Part shown: in pieces, positions 9,924 through 18,180 of the stretch
Position numbering within the stretch: position 1 is the first letter of the stretch
Layout of the letters: each line of letters opens with the position of its first letter
Source: Candidatus Electrothrix rattekaaiensis
GTDB lineage: Bacteria > Desulfobacterota > Desulfobulbia > Desulfobulbales > Desulfobulbaceae
Assembly (NCBI GenBank): GCA_032595675.1
Contig: JAVQMD010000002.1
Coordinates: 1,054,001-1,118,000 of the forward strand
Direction: 5' to 3'
DNA: 64,000 nt
The notes under the pieces: generated by a model
What the model saw: the letters and a program-made list of their open reading frames with translations, nothing else
What the model was told of the DNA's origin: nothing
The model's database searches: none
Made by a program: the position numbers and the translations under genes

Positions 9924-10178
9924 TTACAGGTCAAGAACCCAGTCCGGTATTCGATGCAAAATATAGTTCGTCACCTGTTCTCTCCCTTTGTCACCCTTTG
10001 TCGGATTTACATCCTGTACAACCTCCTCGAAATCAAACCAGCACAGTTCCCTGTCATCCTTAGAATATACTGTAAAAATTCGACGATTTGCGTCTTCAAT
10101 ATCCTCTTCTTCCTGAATTGCTCCCACGATATTTACCGCTTCTTCAAAAGGAAGAAAACAAACTTCGTCACTGCTCAC
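9924..10178 (-). CDS. Small acidic hypothetical protein
   Basis: An 84-residue soluble, acidic protein with no family I recognise. I prefer the GTG at 10178 because an AGGAG Shine-Dalgarno ends seven bases upstream of it; the in-frame ATG at 10205 has no such site. Sequence features are an EEEDIEDA stretch and a C-terminal IPDWVLDL. It lies between rpmB and the M23 gene, all on the minus strand. Confidence 0.55.
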   Translation of the reverse strand: MSSDEVCFLPFEEAVNIVGAIQEEEDIEDANRRIFTVYSKDDRELCWFDFEEVVQDVNPTKGDKGREQVTNYILHRIPDWVLDL

Positions 10179-10296
10179 AATAGTTCTCCTGACGATATAA
10201 TGCAATAATGTCTGAGGTGCTGCTGAAAATAAAAGATATTCCAGTCTGTTCCGTTAGATAAAAGGAGGGAAGGAATAGTTGTGTATTGGTGCCAAG

Positions 10297-10333
10297 GAAA
10301 AAGGGCGGAAGAAAGAAGTTTTCCTCGCCCTTT
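10297..10333 (-). terminator. Rho-independent terminator of rpmB
   Basis: On the minus strand a stem AAAGGGCG.../...CGCCCTTT closes over an A/T-rich loop and runs into a T tract, about 20 bp past the rpmB stop codon. Confidence 0.6.
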
Positions 10334-10353
10334 GAAATTGACCGGGAGGCAAG

Positions 10354-10548
10354 TCAAGCAGGCTTAACAACGGCCCCGGAGCGAATGCAACGAGTGCATA
10401 CGAGCAGGCGGGTTGTCTGGCCACTGTCGTTGACGTTCCTGACTTTTTGCAGGTTTGGTAACCAGCGTCGTTTGGTTTTGTTATGGGCATGACTTACATT
10501 GTTGCCAGTTACAGGTCCTTTGCCACAGATTTCACATTTACGCGCCAT
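10354..10548 (-). CDS. rpmB: 50S ribosomal protein L28
   Basis: A 64-residue protein with the L28 signature [12 protein letters not shown]...[15 protein letters not shown] and the C-terminal VCTRCIRSG. It is the zinc-ribbon (C+) form with two CxxC pairs. It is monocistronic, with its own promoter and terminator. Confidence 0.97.
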   Translation of the reverse strand: MARKCEICGKGPVTGNNVSHAHNKTKRRWLPNLQKVRNVNDSGQTTRLLVCTRCIRSGAVVKPA

Positions 10549-10590
10549 GATATATATGCTCCTTGCAACGGGTTATTTGTTAAAAGTTAT

Positions 10591-10618
10591 ATTATACATA
10601 CAGCTTCAGAAAAGGCAA
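10591..10618 (-). promoter_or_regulatory. Sigma-70-type promoter for rpmB
   Basis: Reading the minus strand, TTGCCT and a perfect TATAAT are separated by 16 bp. The -10 lies about 43 bp upstream of the rpmB ATG. Confidence 0.6.
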
Positions 10619-10860
10619 CTTTTTTTCCAAGTTTCAAGCTGTTTTTTAGCTCGAACTAATATACTCTAGCTTACGATAAAAATGTTTGAAATAGGGAATG
10701 AACACCAAATGTATCGTCAGCGAGATGGTCGGAGGATATTTGTCAGGGTATTATCTTCCCAATAATAGGCTGGTAACATATAGTATGAGTGATGAAAAAG
10801 TGACATGTTCTTTTTTCTTATTTTTTTAATAAGTTAGGCGCGATTTGCAAGGAAGCTTGT
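10619..10860. other. Intergenic region upstream of the diguanylate cyclase gene
   Basis: AT-rich sequence between the divergent rpmB and GGDEF genes. It should contain the promoter of the cyclase/kinase operon. I see a TATAGTATGAG-like AT-rich block near 10779 but no convincing -35/-10 pair, no RNA gene and no repeat. Confidence 0.5.
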
Positions 10861-11871
10861 ATGGCTGTTAATGTGAATATTCTTATTGTTGATGACAAAA
10901 TTAATAATCTCATTGCGTTGGAGGAATCTTTTAGTAGTGTTAATGCAACCTTTATCAAGGCGATCAGCGGTAACGATGCCCTTCGAGAGATTTTAAAACA
11001 CGATTTCGCCTTGGCGATTCTTGATGTGCAGATGCCGGAAATGGACGGGTACGAACTGGCCCAGCTGATCAGAAACAGAAAACAGACCTCAAAGCTCCCT
11101 ATCATTTTTCTTTCCGCCATTTATTCGGACGATTTTCATGTCTTTAAAGGATACGACTCTGGAGCTGTAGATTTCATCACTAAGCCCTTTTTGCCGGAGA
11201 TTCTCGAAGGAAAAATTCGTTTTTTTATAGAGATATATCTGCAGAAAATCAGGTTGAAAGAGACTATCCATGAGCTCCGGACGACCAAGCAGCTGGTTTT
11301 GGAACAAAACAGGCAATTGAAAAGACTTTCCACTCATGATGATCTTACAGGGCTTTATAATCGGCGTCATCTTGTTGTCTCTCTGGCACAAGAGTTTAGC
11401 AGTTCTTGTCGTCATGGAACAGAATTGTCCCTTATCATGCTTGATCTTGATCATTTTAAAATGATCAATGATAATTTTGGGCATAATTTCGGTGATTATG
11501 TGCTGAAAGAATTTTCTGATCTTTTGCGGGAAACTGTTCGCAAATCCGATCTGTTGTTCCGTTTTGGGGGAGAGGAATTTATTGTTCTTTTGCCTCAAAC
11601 GGCTGCGGGCGGTGCTGCGAAGACGGCAGAAAAAATACGTAGGAACTGCGCAGAAAGGGTGATTGGTAACGGGAAGTCTGTTGTGAAAATCACCGTCAGC
11701 ATTGGGGTGACTTCCTATAATAAAGAGCTGCATCAAACAACAGATTGTATGATTTCCTGTGCTGATCAGGCATTGTATCAGGCAAAGGACTGTGGCAGGA
11801 ATCGGGTTGTTGTCCATCAAGGAAAAGGCAAACTGCGGGAGCAATATATATCTTCAGGAGAAGAGGTGTGA
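10861..11871 (+). CDS. Response-regulator diguanylate cyclase (REC-GGDEF)
   Basis: 336 residues. An N-terminal receiver domain has its phospho-acceptor Asp near residue 55 (ILDVQMPEMDGYE) and the conserved Lys in DFITKPFLPE. A short helical linker leads to a GGDEF domain with a GGEEF active site (FRFGGEEFIVLLP, about residue 237), so cyclic-di-GMP synthesis is expected. No RxxD inhibitory site is obvious. The stop codon overlaps the GTG start of the hybrid kinase gene by four bases, so the two are translationally coupled and probably form one signalling pathway. Confidence 0.93.
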   Translation: MAVNVNILIVDDKINNLIALEESFSSVNATFIKAISGNDALREILKHDFALAILDVQMPEMDGYELAQLIRNRKQTSKLPIIFLSAIYSDDFHVFKGYDSGAVDFITKPFLPEILEGKIRFFIEIYLQKIRLKETIHELRTTKQLVLEQNRQLKRLSTHDDLTGLYNRRHLVVSLAQEFSSSCRHGTELSLIMLDLDHFKMINDNFGHNFGDYVLKEFSDLLRETVRKSDLLFRFGGEEFIVLLPQTAAGGAAKTAEKIRRNCAERVIGNGKSVVKITVSIGVTSYNKELHQTTDCMISCADQALYQAKDCGRNRVVVHQGKGKLREQYISSGEEV

Positions 11872-14800
11872 AATTCAATCTGGGCGCAAAATTGATTGTT
11901 TCTCATCTCGGTATGGGAATACTTCCTTTGTTATTTATTAGCGGAATGCTTTGGATTACAGTTTCGGACAGCTTAGAGATGATCGGCGAAAAGGGTGCAG
12001 CTGCTGTGGAAGAAGCAGCACTCGATCAACTCGAAACAATATGCCGTATCAAAAAAGAACAGACCATATCTTTCTTTGAAGTATTGGAAGGACAACTGAA
12101 CATAGTGAGGAGTGCTCCTTGGGTGGAGCCGTTTTTCAATTCGTTGAATCAGACGTTCACCGAGGAGGACAACTCGGTGAATTCCAGATCCTGGCATTGG
12201 CTTGTCAAAAAACACGACGCATTGATTATGGACCTTTGTGCTAGGCTCAATTGGCGTGATATGTTTCTGATAAATTCCAGCGGCTATATTATCTATTCTA
12301 TGGATAAGGGTTCCGATCTCGGCATGTCTCTCAGCGAAGAACCGCTTAAATACAGTTCATTCGGACGGGCCTTTATCGAGTTGCAAAATAATTCGAGCGG
12401 TAAAACCGTGTTCGGAGATTTTGCTCCTTATCCTCCCTTGCATAACGCACCGGCAGCCTTTCTGTTGATCCGTCTGAGTGAGCTCGAAGATGCATATATA
12501 GCCGTGCAGATAGACACAGATGCAATAAAAAAAATAATGGCGTCAGCTTCAGACAAGGATCATACCCTAGAGGCCTATCTGGTCGGCCCTGATGGTTACA
12601 TGCGTTCCGACTCCATTCTCAAGCCAGAAAAGTACAGCGTCATGGCCTCATTTGGACAGGGCAATAAAGTGAATACCCGAGCCAGTCAGGATGCCCTGAA
12701 AGGCGACACGGGCGTCGGAATTACGAAAGATTATCTCGACAACAAAGTCCTTTCATCCTGGACGCCGGTTGATATTTTCGACACTCGATGGGCATTGACC
12801 TGTGAGGTCGACGAAGTAATAGCGATGAAGGCCAAAACAGAGATGACAGCATTCCGTTTCGATGCTGAGAGGCAAGTGAAAAAATGGACTATCATTTTGA
12901 TATTGATAACCTTATTGGTTATGGGAACGATTGCCTGGATCATTGTTCGCTCAATCAGCAAACCTATCGTCCAGGCCGCCAGAATTGCGGACAGTATTGC
13001 CGGGGGGGATTTTCAACGGCGTCTTGATATGCGGCGTTCGGATGAGATTGGTCAGATGGCAGACGCTTTGGATCGCATGGTGGAGAAGGTGGCGAAAAAT
13101 TTTCATGATAAAACGTCGATGGCGGAGCTTTCCGATCAGATGCGCGGTGAACAGGACATGAAGATTCTGGCGCAGAATATTATTACCTATCTGGCAAAGT
13201 TCCTGGAAGCACAGATGGCATCCCTCTATCTTGTCGACCGGAGTGAGCAGGCTATGACGCTCAAAGGATGCTACGCCTTTCATAAATGCAAGGGGCCGAA
13301 TAGTAAAATTAAAATTGGCGAAGGGATTGCCGGACAAGCCGCCCTTGGAAAAAAGATTATTTCGGTCAATGATCTACCGAGTGACTATGTTCGCATCAAT
13401 TCTTCCATGGGAGAGTCAGCCTCCTGTAATATTCTTGCAGCACCTTTTATCCATGAGGAGGAAGTACTCGGTGTGCTTGAATTCGCCTCGTTCAGTAATT
13501 TTTCAAGTGAGCAGATGGATTTTCTGGAGAGTGTCACGGAAAATATTGCCGTCGCTTTTCATTCAGCACTGAATCGTCAAGGAGTACAGGAACTCCTTGA
13601 AGAGACTCGTGAACAGGCTGAGGAGTTGAAGCAGAAAAGTGAAGAGTTGATGGCGACCAATGAAGAATTGGAGTCGCAGGCTACAACTCTGAAGAAATTT
13701 CAGCAAGAACTGGAAAGCCAGCAGGAAGAATTAAAAGAGATTAATGCTGCCCTTGAAGAGAAATCAGAGGCCCTTATGGTGGAAAAGAAGAATATAAGGG
13801 GCCGTAATGAAGAGCTTATTGCGGCAAAGGAGAAGGTGGAGGAGCGTTCAAAGGATCTTGCTTTAGCCTCAAAATATAAATCTGAGTTTTTGGCCAATAT
13901 GAGCCATGAACTGCGTACGCCCTTGAATAGTTTACTGTTGCTTGCCCAATCGCTCAAAGATAATAGGGATGGAAATTTGACGGCAAAGCAAGCAAAGGCG
14001 GCAGATATTATTTTTGAATCAGGAAATGGTCTTTTAGATCTTATTAATGAGATTCTTGATCTGTCCAAAATTGAGGCGGGACAGATCGTCAAAGATGTGG
14101 AAGAGGTGCTGTTGGCAGATCTTGCTGAGAATGCAGAAACTTTGTTCAGCCATATGGCGGAAAATAAGGGGTTGGCTTTTACTGTCAGTCTTGCTGATGA
14201 CGTGCCCCAGTCAATATTTACTGACCGTAAGCGCGTCGAACAGATTCTGAAGAATTTTCTCGGCAATAGCATGAAATTTACCTCAGATGGGAGGATTGAT
14301 CTGGTTTTTTCACGAATGGCGACAACAGTTCCGGTCCGCTCAGAGACCTTGCAGTCTGAGCAGACTATTGCCATCTCTGTGGCAGATACAGGTATCGGTA
14401 TCCCGGCTGAAAAACATCGGTCTATCTTTGAAGCATTCCAGCAGGCCGACGGTTCAACAGCCCGGAAGTACGGTGGCACTGGTCTTGGTCTTTCAATTTC
14501 TAAAGAGTTGGCTACACTCCTTGGCGGGGAAATAGGTTTGGTCAGTGAACCGGGTAAAGGCTCTACCTTTACCTTGTATCTGCCGGTCGGAGTAAAAACA
14601 CATACTGAAAGGCTAGAAAAACAACAGAATGAACCGGCCTTGGTGCCGAAGGATGATGCCTCGACGCAGATTCATGAGAGAGGTGCGAAACAACAGGATG
14701 TTGCTGTGGCCGATGATCGTGACAGGCTTTCCGACGGAGACAACATCCTATTGATTATTGAAAATGATCTTAAATTTGCTGAATTTTTTTTGGAACAATG

Positions 14801-15911
14801 CCATGAATCTGATTTCAAGGCGTTGGTGACAGATAACGGCGAAGAGGGCTTACGACTGGCTGATCAATATCGTCCCTCTGGAATTATCCTTGATATTCGA
14901 TTGCCTGGGATTGACGGGTGGACGGTGTTGAGCACTTTGAAATCCAATGCAGGAACTCGCCATATTCCTGTCCATATGATGTCCGCTGAGGAGGTTAGTC
15001 GTAAGGCGATGCATAAAGGTGCTATCGGTTTCCTCTTCAAACCGCTGACCCGGGAGCAACTGAATAAAGCCTTTGATCGATTTAAGTCTGTCATTAATAA
15101 GAAGGTAAAGATGCTTTTGGTTGTTGAAGATGACGATAATCTGCGTAGAGTCCTGGTGGATTTGCTCGGTAATGGCGACACGGAAACCTTTGAGGCCGGA
15201 ACAGGAAAAGAGATGGTGGGTCTGTTGGCTAAGCACCGCTTCGACTGTATGGTGTTGGATCTCGGTCTGCCTGATTGCAATGGGATTGAATTGCTCCGTC
15301 GATTGGCGGATACTGCTGATCTTGTCATTCCTCCGGTTATTATTTATACTGGCAGGGATTTGAGCAGAGAAGAGGAACGTGAGCTGAGTACGTATTCAGA
15401 ATCCATTGTTATTAAAGCTGCCCGGTCACAGGAGCGATTACTGGACGAGACCTCGCTCTTTCTTCATAGAATGGTGAAAAGTATGCCTATTCAAAAACAG
15501 CAGATCATTGCTGACCTCTATGATCGGGACAAGATGTTTCAGGGGAAAAAGGTGCTTCTTGTTGATGATGATATGCGCAATGTTTTTGCCCTTTCTGGAG
15601 TTCTTGAGCAGAAAGGTATGGAGGTTCTCATTGCTGAAGACGGAAAAAGAGCATTAGAGATGCTTGTTCAGGAAGAAGGAATTGATATTGTGCTGATGGA
15701 TATCATGATGCCAGAGATGGACGGATACGAAGCGATGAAAAGGATACGAGAGCAAGAGCGGTTCTGGAAGCTGCCTGTAATTGCCCTGACTGCCAAGGCG
15801 ATGAAGGATGATCGGGATAAATGTCTTGAAGCGGGTGCCAGTGATTACTTGGCAAAACCGATTGATGTGGAAAGATTATTATCCATGATGCGTGTTTGGC
15901 TTTACAGGTAG
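11868..15911 (+). CDS. Large hybrid sensor histidine kinase (sensor-HAMP-GAF-HisKA-HATPase-three REC)
   Basis: A 1347-residue inner-membrane kinase. Order: TM1 (about 10-33); extracytoplasmic Cache-like sensor region (35-340); TM2 (about 343-365); HAMP (365-420); GAF (430-575); coiled coil (580-665); HisKA with the phospho-His near residue 680 in NMSHELRTPLNS; HATPase with VADTGIGIPAEK and GGTGLGLSI; then three receiver domains with candidate phospho-Asp in ILDIRLPGIDG, VLDLGLPDCNG and LMDIMMPEMDGYE. It starts at a GTG overlapping the cyclase stop. The ligand is unknown. Multiple receivers suggest a phosphorelay feeding the upstream REC-GGDEF protein. Confidence 0.95.
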   Translation: MKFNLGAKLIVSHLGMGILPLLFISGMLWITVSDSLEMIGEKGAAAVEEAALDQLETICRIKKEQTISFFEVLEGQLNIVRSAPWVEPFFNSLNQTFTEEDNSVNSRSWHWLVKKHDALIMDLCARLNWRDMFLINSSGYIIYSMDKGSDLGMSLSEEPLKYSSFGRAFIELQNNSSGKTVFGDFAPYPPLHNAPAAFLLIRLSELEDAYIAVQIDTDAIKKIMASASDKDHTLEAYLVGPDGYMRSDSILKPEKYSVMASFGQGNKVNTRASQDALKGDTGVGITKDYLDNKVLSSWTPVDIFDTRWALTCEVDEVIAMKAKTEMTAFRFDAERQVKKWTIILILITLLVMGTIAWIIVRSISKPIVQAARIADSIAGGDFQRRLDMRRSDEIGQMADALDRMVEKVAKNFHDKTSMAELSDQMRGEQDMKILAQNIITYLAKFLEAQMASLYLVDRSEQAMTLKGCYAFHKCKGPNSKIKIGEGIAGQAALGKKIISVNDLPSDYVRINSSMGESASCNILAAPFIHEEEVLGVLEFASFSNFSSEQMDFLESVTENIAVAFHSALNRQGVQELLEETREQAEELKQKSEELMATNEELESQATTLKKFQQELESQQEELKEINAALEEKSEALMVEKKNIRGRNEELIAAKEKVEERSKDLALASKYKSEFLANMSHELRTPLNSLLLLAQSLKDNRDGNLTAKQAKAADIIFESGNGLLDLINEILDLSKIEAGQIVKDVEEVLLADLAENAETLFSHMAENKGLAFTVSLADDVPQSIFTDRKRVEQILKNFLGNSMKFTSDGRIDLVFSRMATTVPVRSETLQSEQTIAISVADTGIGIPAEKHRSIFEAFQQADGSTARKYGGTGLGLSISKELATLLGGEIGLVSEPGKGSTFTLYLPVGVKTHTERLEKQQNEPALVPKDDASTQIHERGAKQQDVAVADDRDRLSDGDNILLIIENDLKFAEFFLEQCHESDFKALVTDNGEEGLRLADQYRPSGIILDIRLPGIDGWTVLSTLKSNAGTRHIPVHMMSAEEVSRKAMHKGAIGFLFKPLTREQLNKAFDRFKSVINKKVKMLLVVEDDDNLRRVLVDLLGNGDTETFEAGTGKEMVGLLAKHRFDCMVLDLGLPDCNGIELLRRLADTADLVIPPVIIYTGRDLSREEERELSTYSESIVIKAARSQERLLDETSLFLHRMVKSMPIQKQQIIADLYDRDKMFQGKKVLLVDDDMRNVFALSGVLEQKGMEVLIAEDGKRALEMLVQEEGIDIVLMDIMMPEMDGYEAMKRIREQERFWKLPVIALTAKAMKDDRDKCLEAGASDYLAKPIDVERLLSMMRVWLYR

Positions 15912-16090
15912 CAGGTTGGCTGGCTGATGGAGGGGAAAATCAGCAATTGCTGAGCAAGATGCTCCCCTTTGTCAGAACATTGAGTATGATGGATAATCAG
16001 GCAAAAGCCTATTTTTGCCGGGATTATATTTGTCAATTGCCTGTGACAGATCTGGAGGGGTTGGAAGAAATATTAGCGAAGGAAGGTTGA
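15896..16090 (+). CDS. Possible small ORF after the kinase gene
   Basis: A 64-codon reading from a TTG that overlaps the kinase 3' end; the first in-frame ATG is at 15959, leaving about 43 residues. There is no good Shine-Dalgarno and no recognised family. It may be a remnant or untranslated. Confidence 0.25.
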   Translation: MALQVAGWLADGGENQQLLSKMLPFVRTLSMMDNQAKAYFCRDYICQLPVTDLEGLEEILAKEG

Positions 16091-16215
16091 TTTCGTCGGT
16101 TCTCAATCGCATGAAAATGAATAAATTTTCATTGTACAGCACGTTATTTATTGATTATGTTGAGCCTGTATAGTAACGATAAGTTGCAATATCAATTCAC
16201 AATTCAGGAGAAATT

Positions 16216-16404
16216 ATGTGTAATGGCTTAAATTTCACCAAAATCAATCAGAAAAGGAAAGAACTGATAACCTCAATTTTTGCACGATTCGGCTCTGTAG
16301 ATGTTCAAAAAGAGCGAGTTGCCGCTGTCCGAAGAAATGACCGCTTGAACATAGGTCAGAGTGAAATGAATGGTCGGGTCATGGACTGCGCACGCACCCG
16401 GTAG
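16216..16404 (+). CDS. Small hypothetical basic protein
   Basis: A 62-residue ORF starting at ATG 16216 with AGGAG five bases upstream, which is the main support. It is basic and Arg/Asn-rich with no recognised domain. A weak terminator-like hairpin follows at 16449. Confidence 0.4.
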   Translation: MCNGLNFTKINQKRKELITSIFARFGSVDVQKERVAAVRRNDRLNIGQSEMNGRVMDCARTR

Positions 16405-16448
16405 GGAGATATCAGTCGAAGATAACGAACATAAGCTAATAAGCTATG

Positions 16449-16471
16449 GGGCCGCAATGTTGCAGCCCTTT
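16449..16471 (+). terminator. Weak terminator-like hairpin
   Basis: GGGCCGCAA/TTGCAGCCC stem with one mismatch and a two-base loop, followed by TTTC. It lies between the small ORF and the convergent outer-membrane protein gene. Confidence 0.35.
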
Positions 16472-16493
16472 CATTGTATGAAGTTCGACACTC

Positions 16494-17231
16494 TTAAAAA
16501 AAGTATTTCACACCTACGTTGACCTCATAGCGATCCAGAGAAGCCTCGTCCTCTATCTCAAACGTCCCTTGGGGGGTTTGTATTGACCCCGTCATGTCGA
16601 CATCACCGATAGTATATTGTCCTGCCAGAAAGAGAGTATATTTTTCATTGATAGGGTACTCAACGCCAGCTGTCAGGAAGTAGAACATGCTGTCATCAGC
16701 CTCTGCACTCATTCCTTGGGCAGTGATGAAAGCACTTTCTGTGGAATCGTTGAAGGAGTAGCCAATCCCGGCTCCGATATACGGGTCAACGACACTCGTA
16801 TCGAAATGATAGTTCACTCCCAGAGAAATGGGAATATGGCTGTGTTCAGCGAGTACATTATCCACTTCGTCGGTCACCTCGATGTCTGGGATGTATTCTA
16901 TACCGAGGTTAAAAGAAAAATCGTTGTAGTATTTGCTGAGGATGATGCCGAATTTCAAGGCCTTTTCAGAGTTCATTTCGTGAGACACTCCCGGCTGGTA
17001 TGGATCCGGCTTCTCTTCGCCATCAAAATCCGCCATGCCGATGTATCCACTGATCGCCCAGTCGCGGTGTGATGTCTGCTGGGCTTGCTGCCGCCCTTTT
17101 TCCTGTTGATGTGACATCTGCTGACCTTCTGCCAGTTCGACTTTCTGTTCAACTTTTCGGCTTCCCGCAGAGGACAGTTGAGCACTACTGGCCAGCAGAA
17201 GTACGGCCCCTGCTGCTATAACTTTTTTCAT
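16494..17231 (-). CDS. Outer-membrane beta-barrel protein
   Basis: 245 residues with a signal peptide (MKKVIAAGAVLLLAS..., cleavage near SSAG), then a Gln/Glu-rich linker (to about residue 55) and an eight-strand-like beta-barrel with alternating hydrophobic/aromatic residues. GVNYHFD...DPYIGAGIGYSF and the C-terminal VGVKYFF ending in Phe are typical of small OmpA/OmpW-like barrels recognised by BamA. The substrate, if any, is unknown. Confidence 0.8.
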   Translation of the reverse strand: MKKVIAAGAVLLLASSAQLSSAGSRKVEQKVELAEGQQMSHQQEKGRQQAQQTSHRDWAISGYIGMADFDGEEKPDPYQPGVSHEMNSEKALKFGIILSKYYNDFSFNLGIEYIPDIEVTDEVDNVLAEHSHIPISLGVNYHFDTSVVDPYIGAGIGYSFNDSTESAFITAQGMSAEADDSMFYFLTAGVEYPINEKYTLFLAGQYTIGDVDMTGSIQTPQGTFEIEDEASLDRYEVNVGVKYFF

Positions 17232-17510
17232 TTCTTTCTCCAGTGTTGATTTCCCGCATTGATCAAATCGTAATATAATTAATTCAATATAATGAACTTA
17301 AGGTGGAGAGTAAATAGAAAAAAATGTGGGAAAACGAGTTGTGCATGCAGAGCAGTTGGATTGCGATTTTCCTCTTTGTAGGATAGCCCTCTTGAGAAAG
17401 CTCGGGAGAGCCGAAAGCCGAGTATGCTTTTCTGTTTGGTATCTATGTCAGAATGGGGTATATATTGCACAGTCTGCGTACCTGTGTGTAATGCACGAGA
17501 ATTCAACAGA

Positions 17511-18128
17511 ATGACAGATTATATGCCGACTCGGCTTCTCCTCCTCCGTCATGGCCCCACCTCTGCGCCGTCCGGCTGTTTTGCTGGTAGCAGCGACGTT
17601 CCCCTGTCCGGTCAAGGGCTTACCCGTTTAGAAAACATGAGCGCACAGCTGAAGGATGTTAATTGCTGGTATTGTAGTCCCATGCTGCGTACGAGACAGA
17701 CTCTGCAATATTTGCAGGAGAAAGTATGTTCAGCAAGAGAACCTCTCTATGATGAGCGATTGCGAGAGATTGATTTTGGACGCTGGGAGCTCCAAACCTT
17801 TGCTGATATTGCTGCGAAGGATGAAGAGCTGCTTGCAGGGTGGAATCAATACTTGGACTTTTCTTTTCCTGAAGGAGAAGTGGTCTCTGCGTTTATTCAG
17901 CGGGTTGAGACTATGCTTGCGGTCTTCAGCAGGATGGGAAACAGCAGAAACAGCACCGGCATTAACACCGTGGCCGTCGTGACCCATGGCGGAGTGATCC
18001 GGACCATGATTTGCCTTGCTCTGGGGATCTCGCCACGCAATTATCTTCTATTCGATGTCCAGCCTGCTTCGTTGACCGTCTTGGAGTTGTTTTCCGAGGG
18101 AGGGGTCTTGCGTGGGTTGAATCTTTGA
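17511..18128 (+). CDS. Histidine phosphatase family protein (CobC/phosphoglycerate mutase-like)
   Basis: A 205-residue branch-1 histidine phosphatase. The catalytic motif LLLLRHGPTS is near the N terminus; REIDFGRWELQ and VVTHGGVIRTMICLAL supply the second conserved His and Gly residues. It resembles alpha-ribazole phosphatase (CobC) but specificity cannot be read from sequence. I use the ATG at 17511 because the family begins about ten residues before RHG; the longer reading from 17424 is unlikely. Confidence 0.85.
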   Translation: MTDYMPTRLLLLRHGPTSAPSGCFAGSSDVPLSGQGLTRLENMSAQLKDVNCWYCSPMLRTRQTLQYLQEKVCSAREPLYDERLREIDFGRWELQTFADIAAKDEELLAGWNQYLDFSFPEGEVVSAFIQRVETMLAVFSRMGNSRNSTGINTVAVVTHGGVIRTMICLALGISPRNYLLFDVQPASLTVLELFSEGGVLRGLNL

Positions 18129-18180
18129 ATTCTCCGCATATCCCGATAAAACTTTTCCACCGTTCATGAGAGGTGAGGTT

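Noticed and set aside
13700-14479. 259-codon antisense ORF
   Set aside because: Shadow of the hybrid kinase; Ser/Arg-rich composition from antisense codons.
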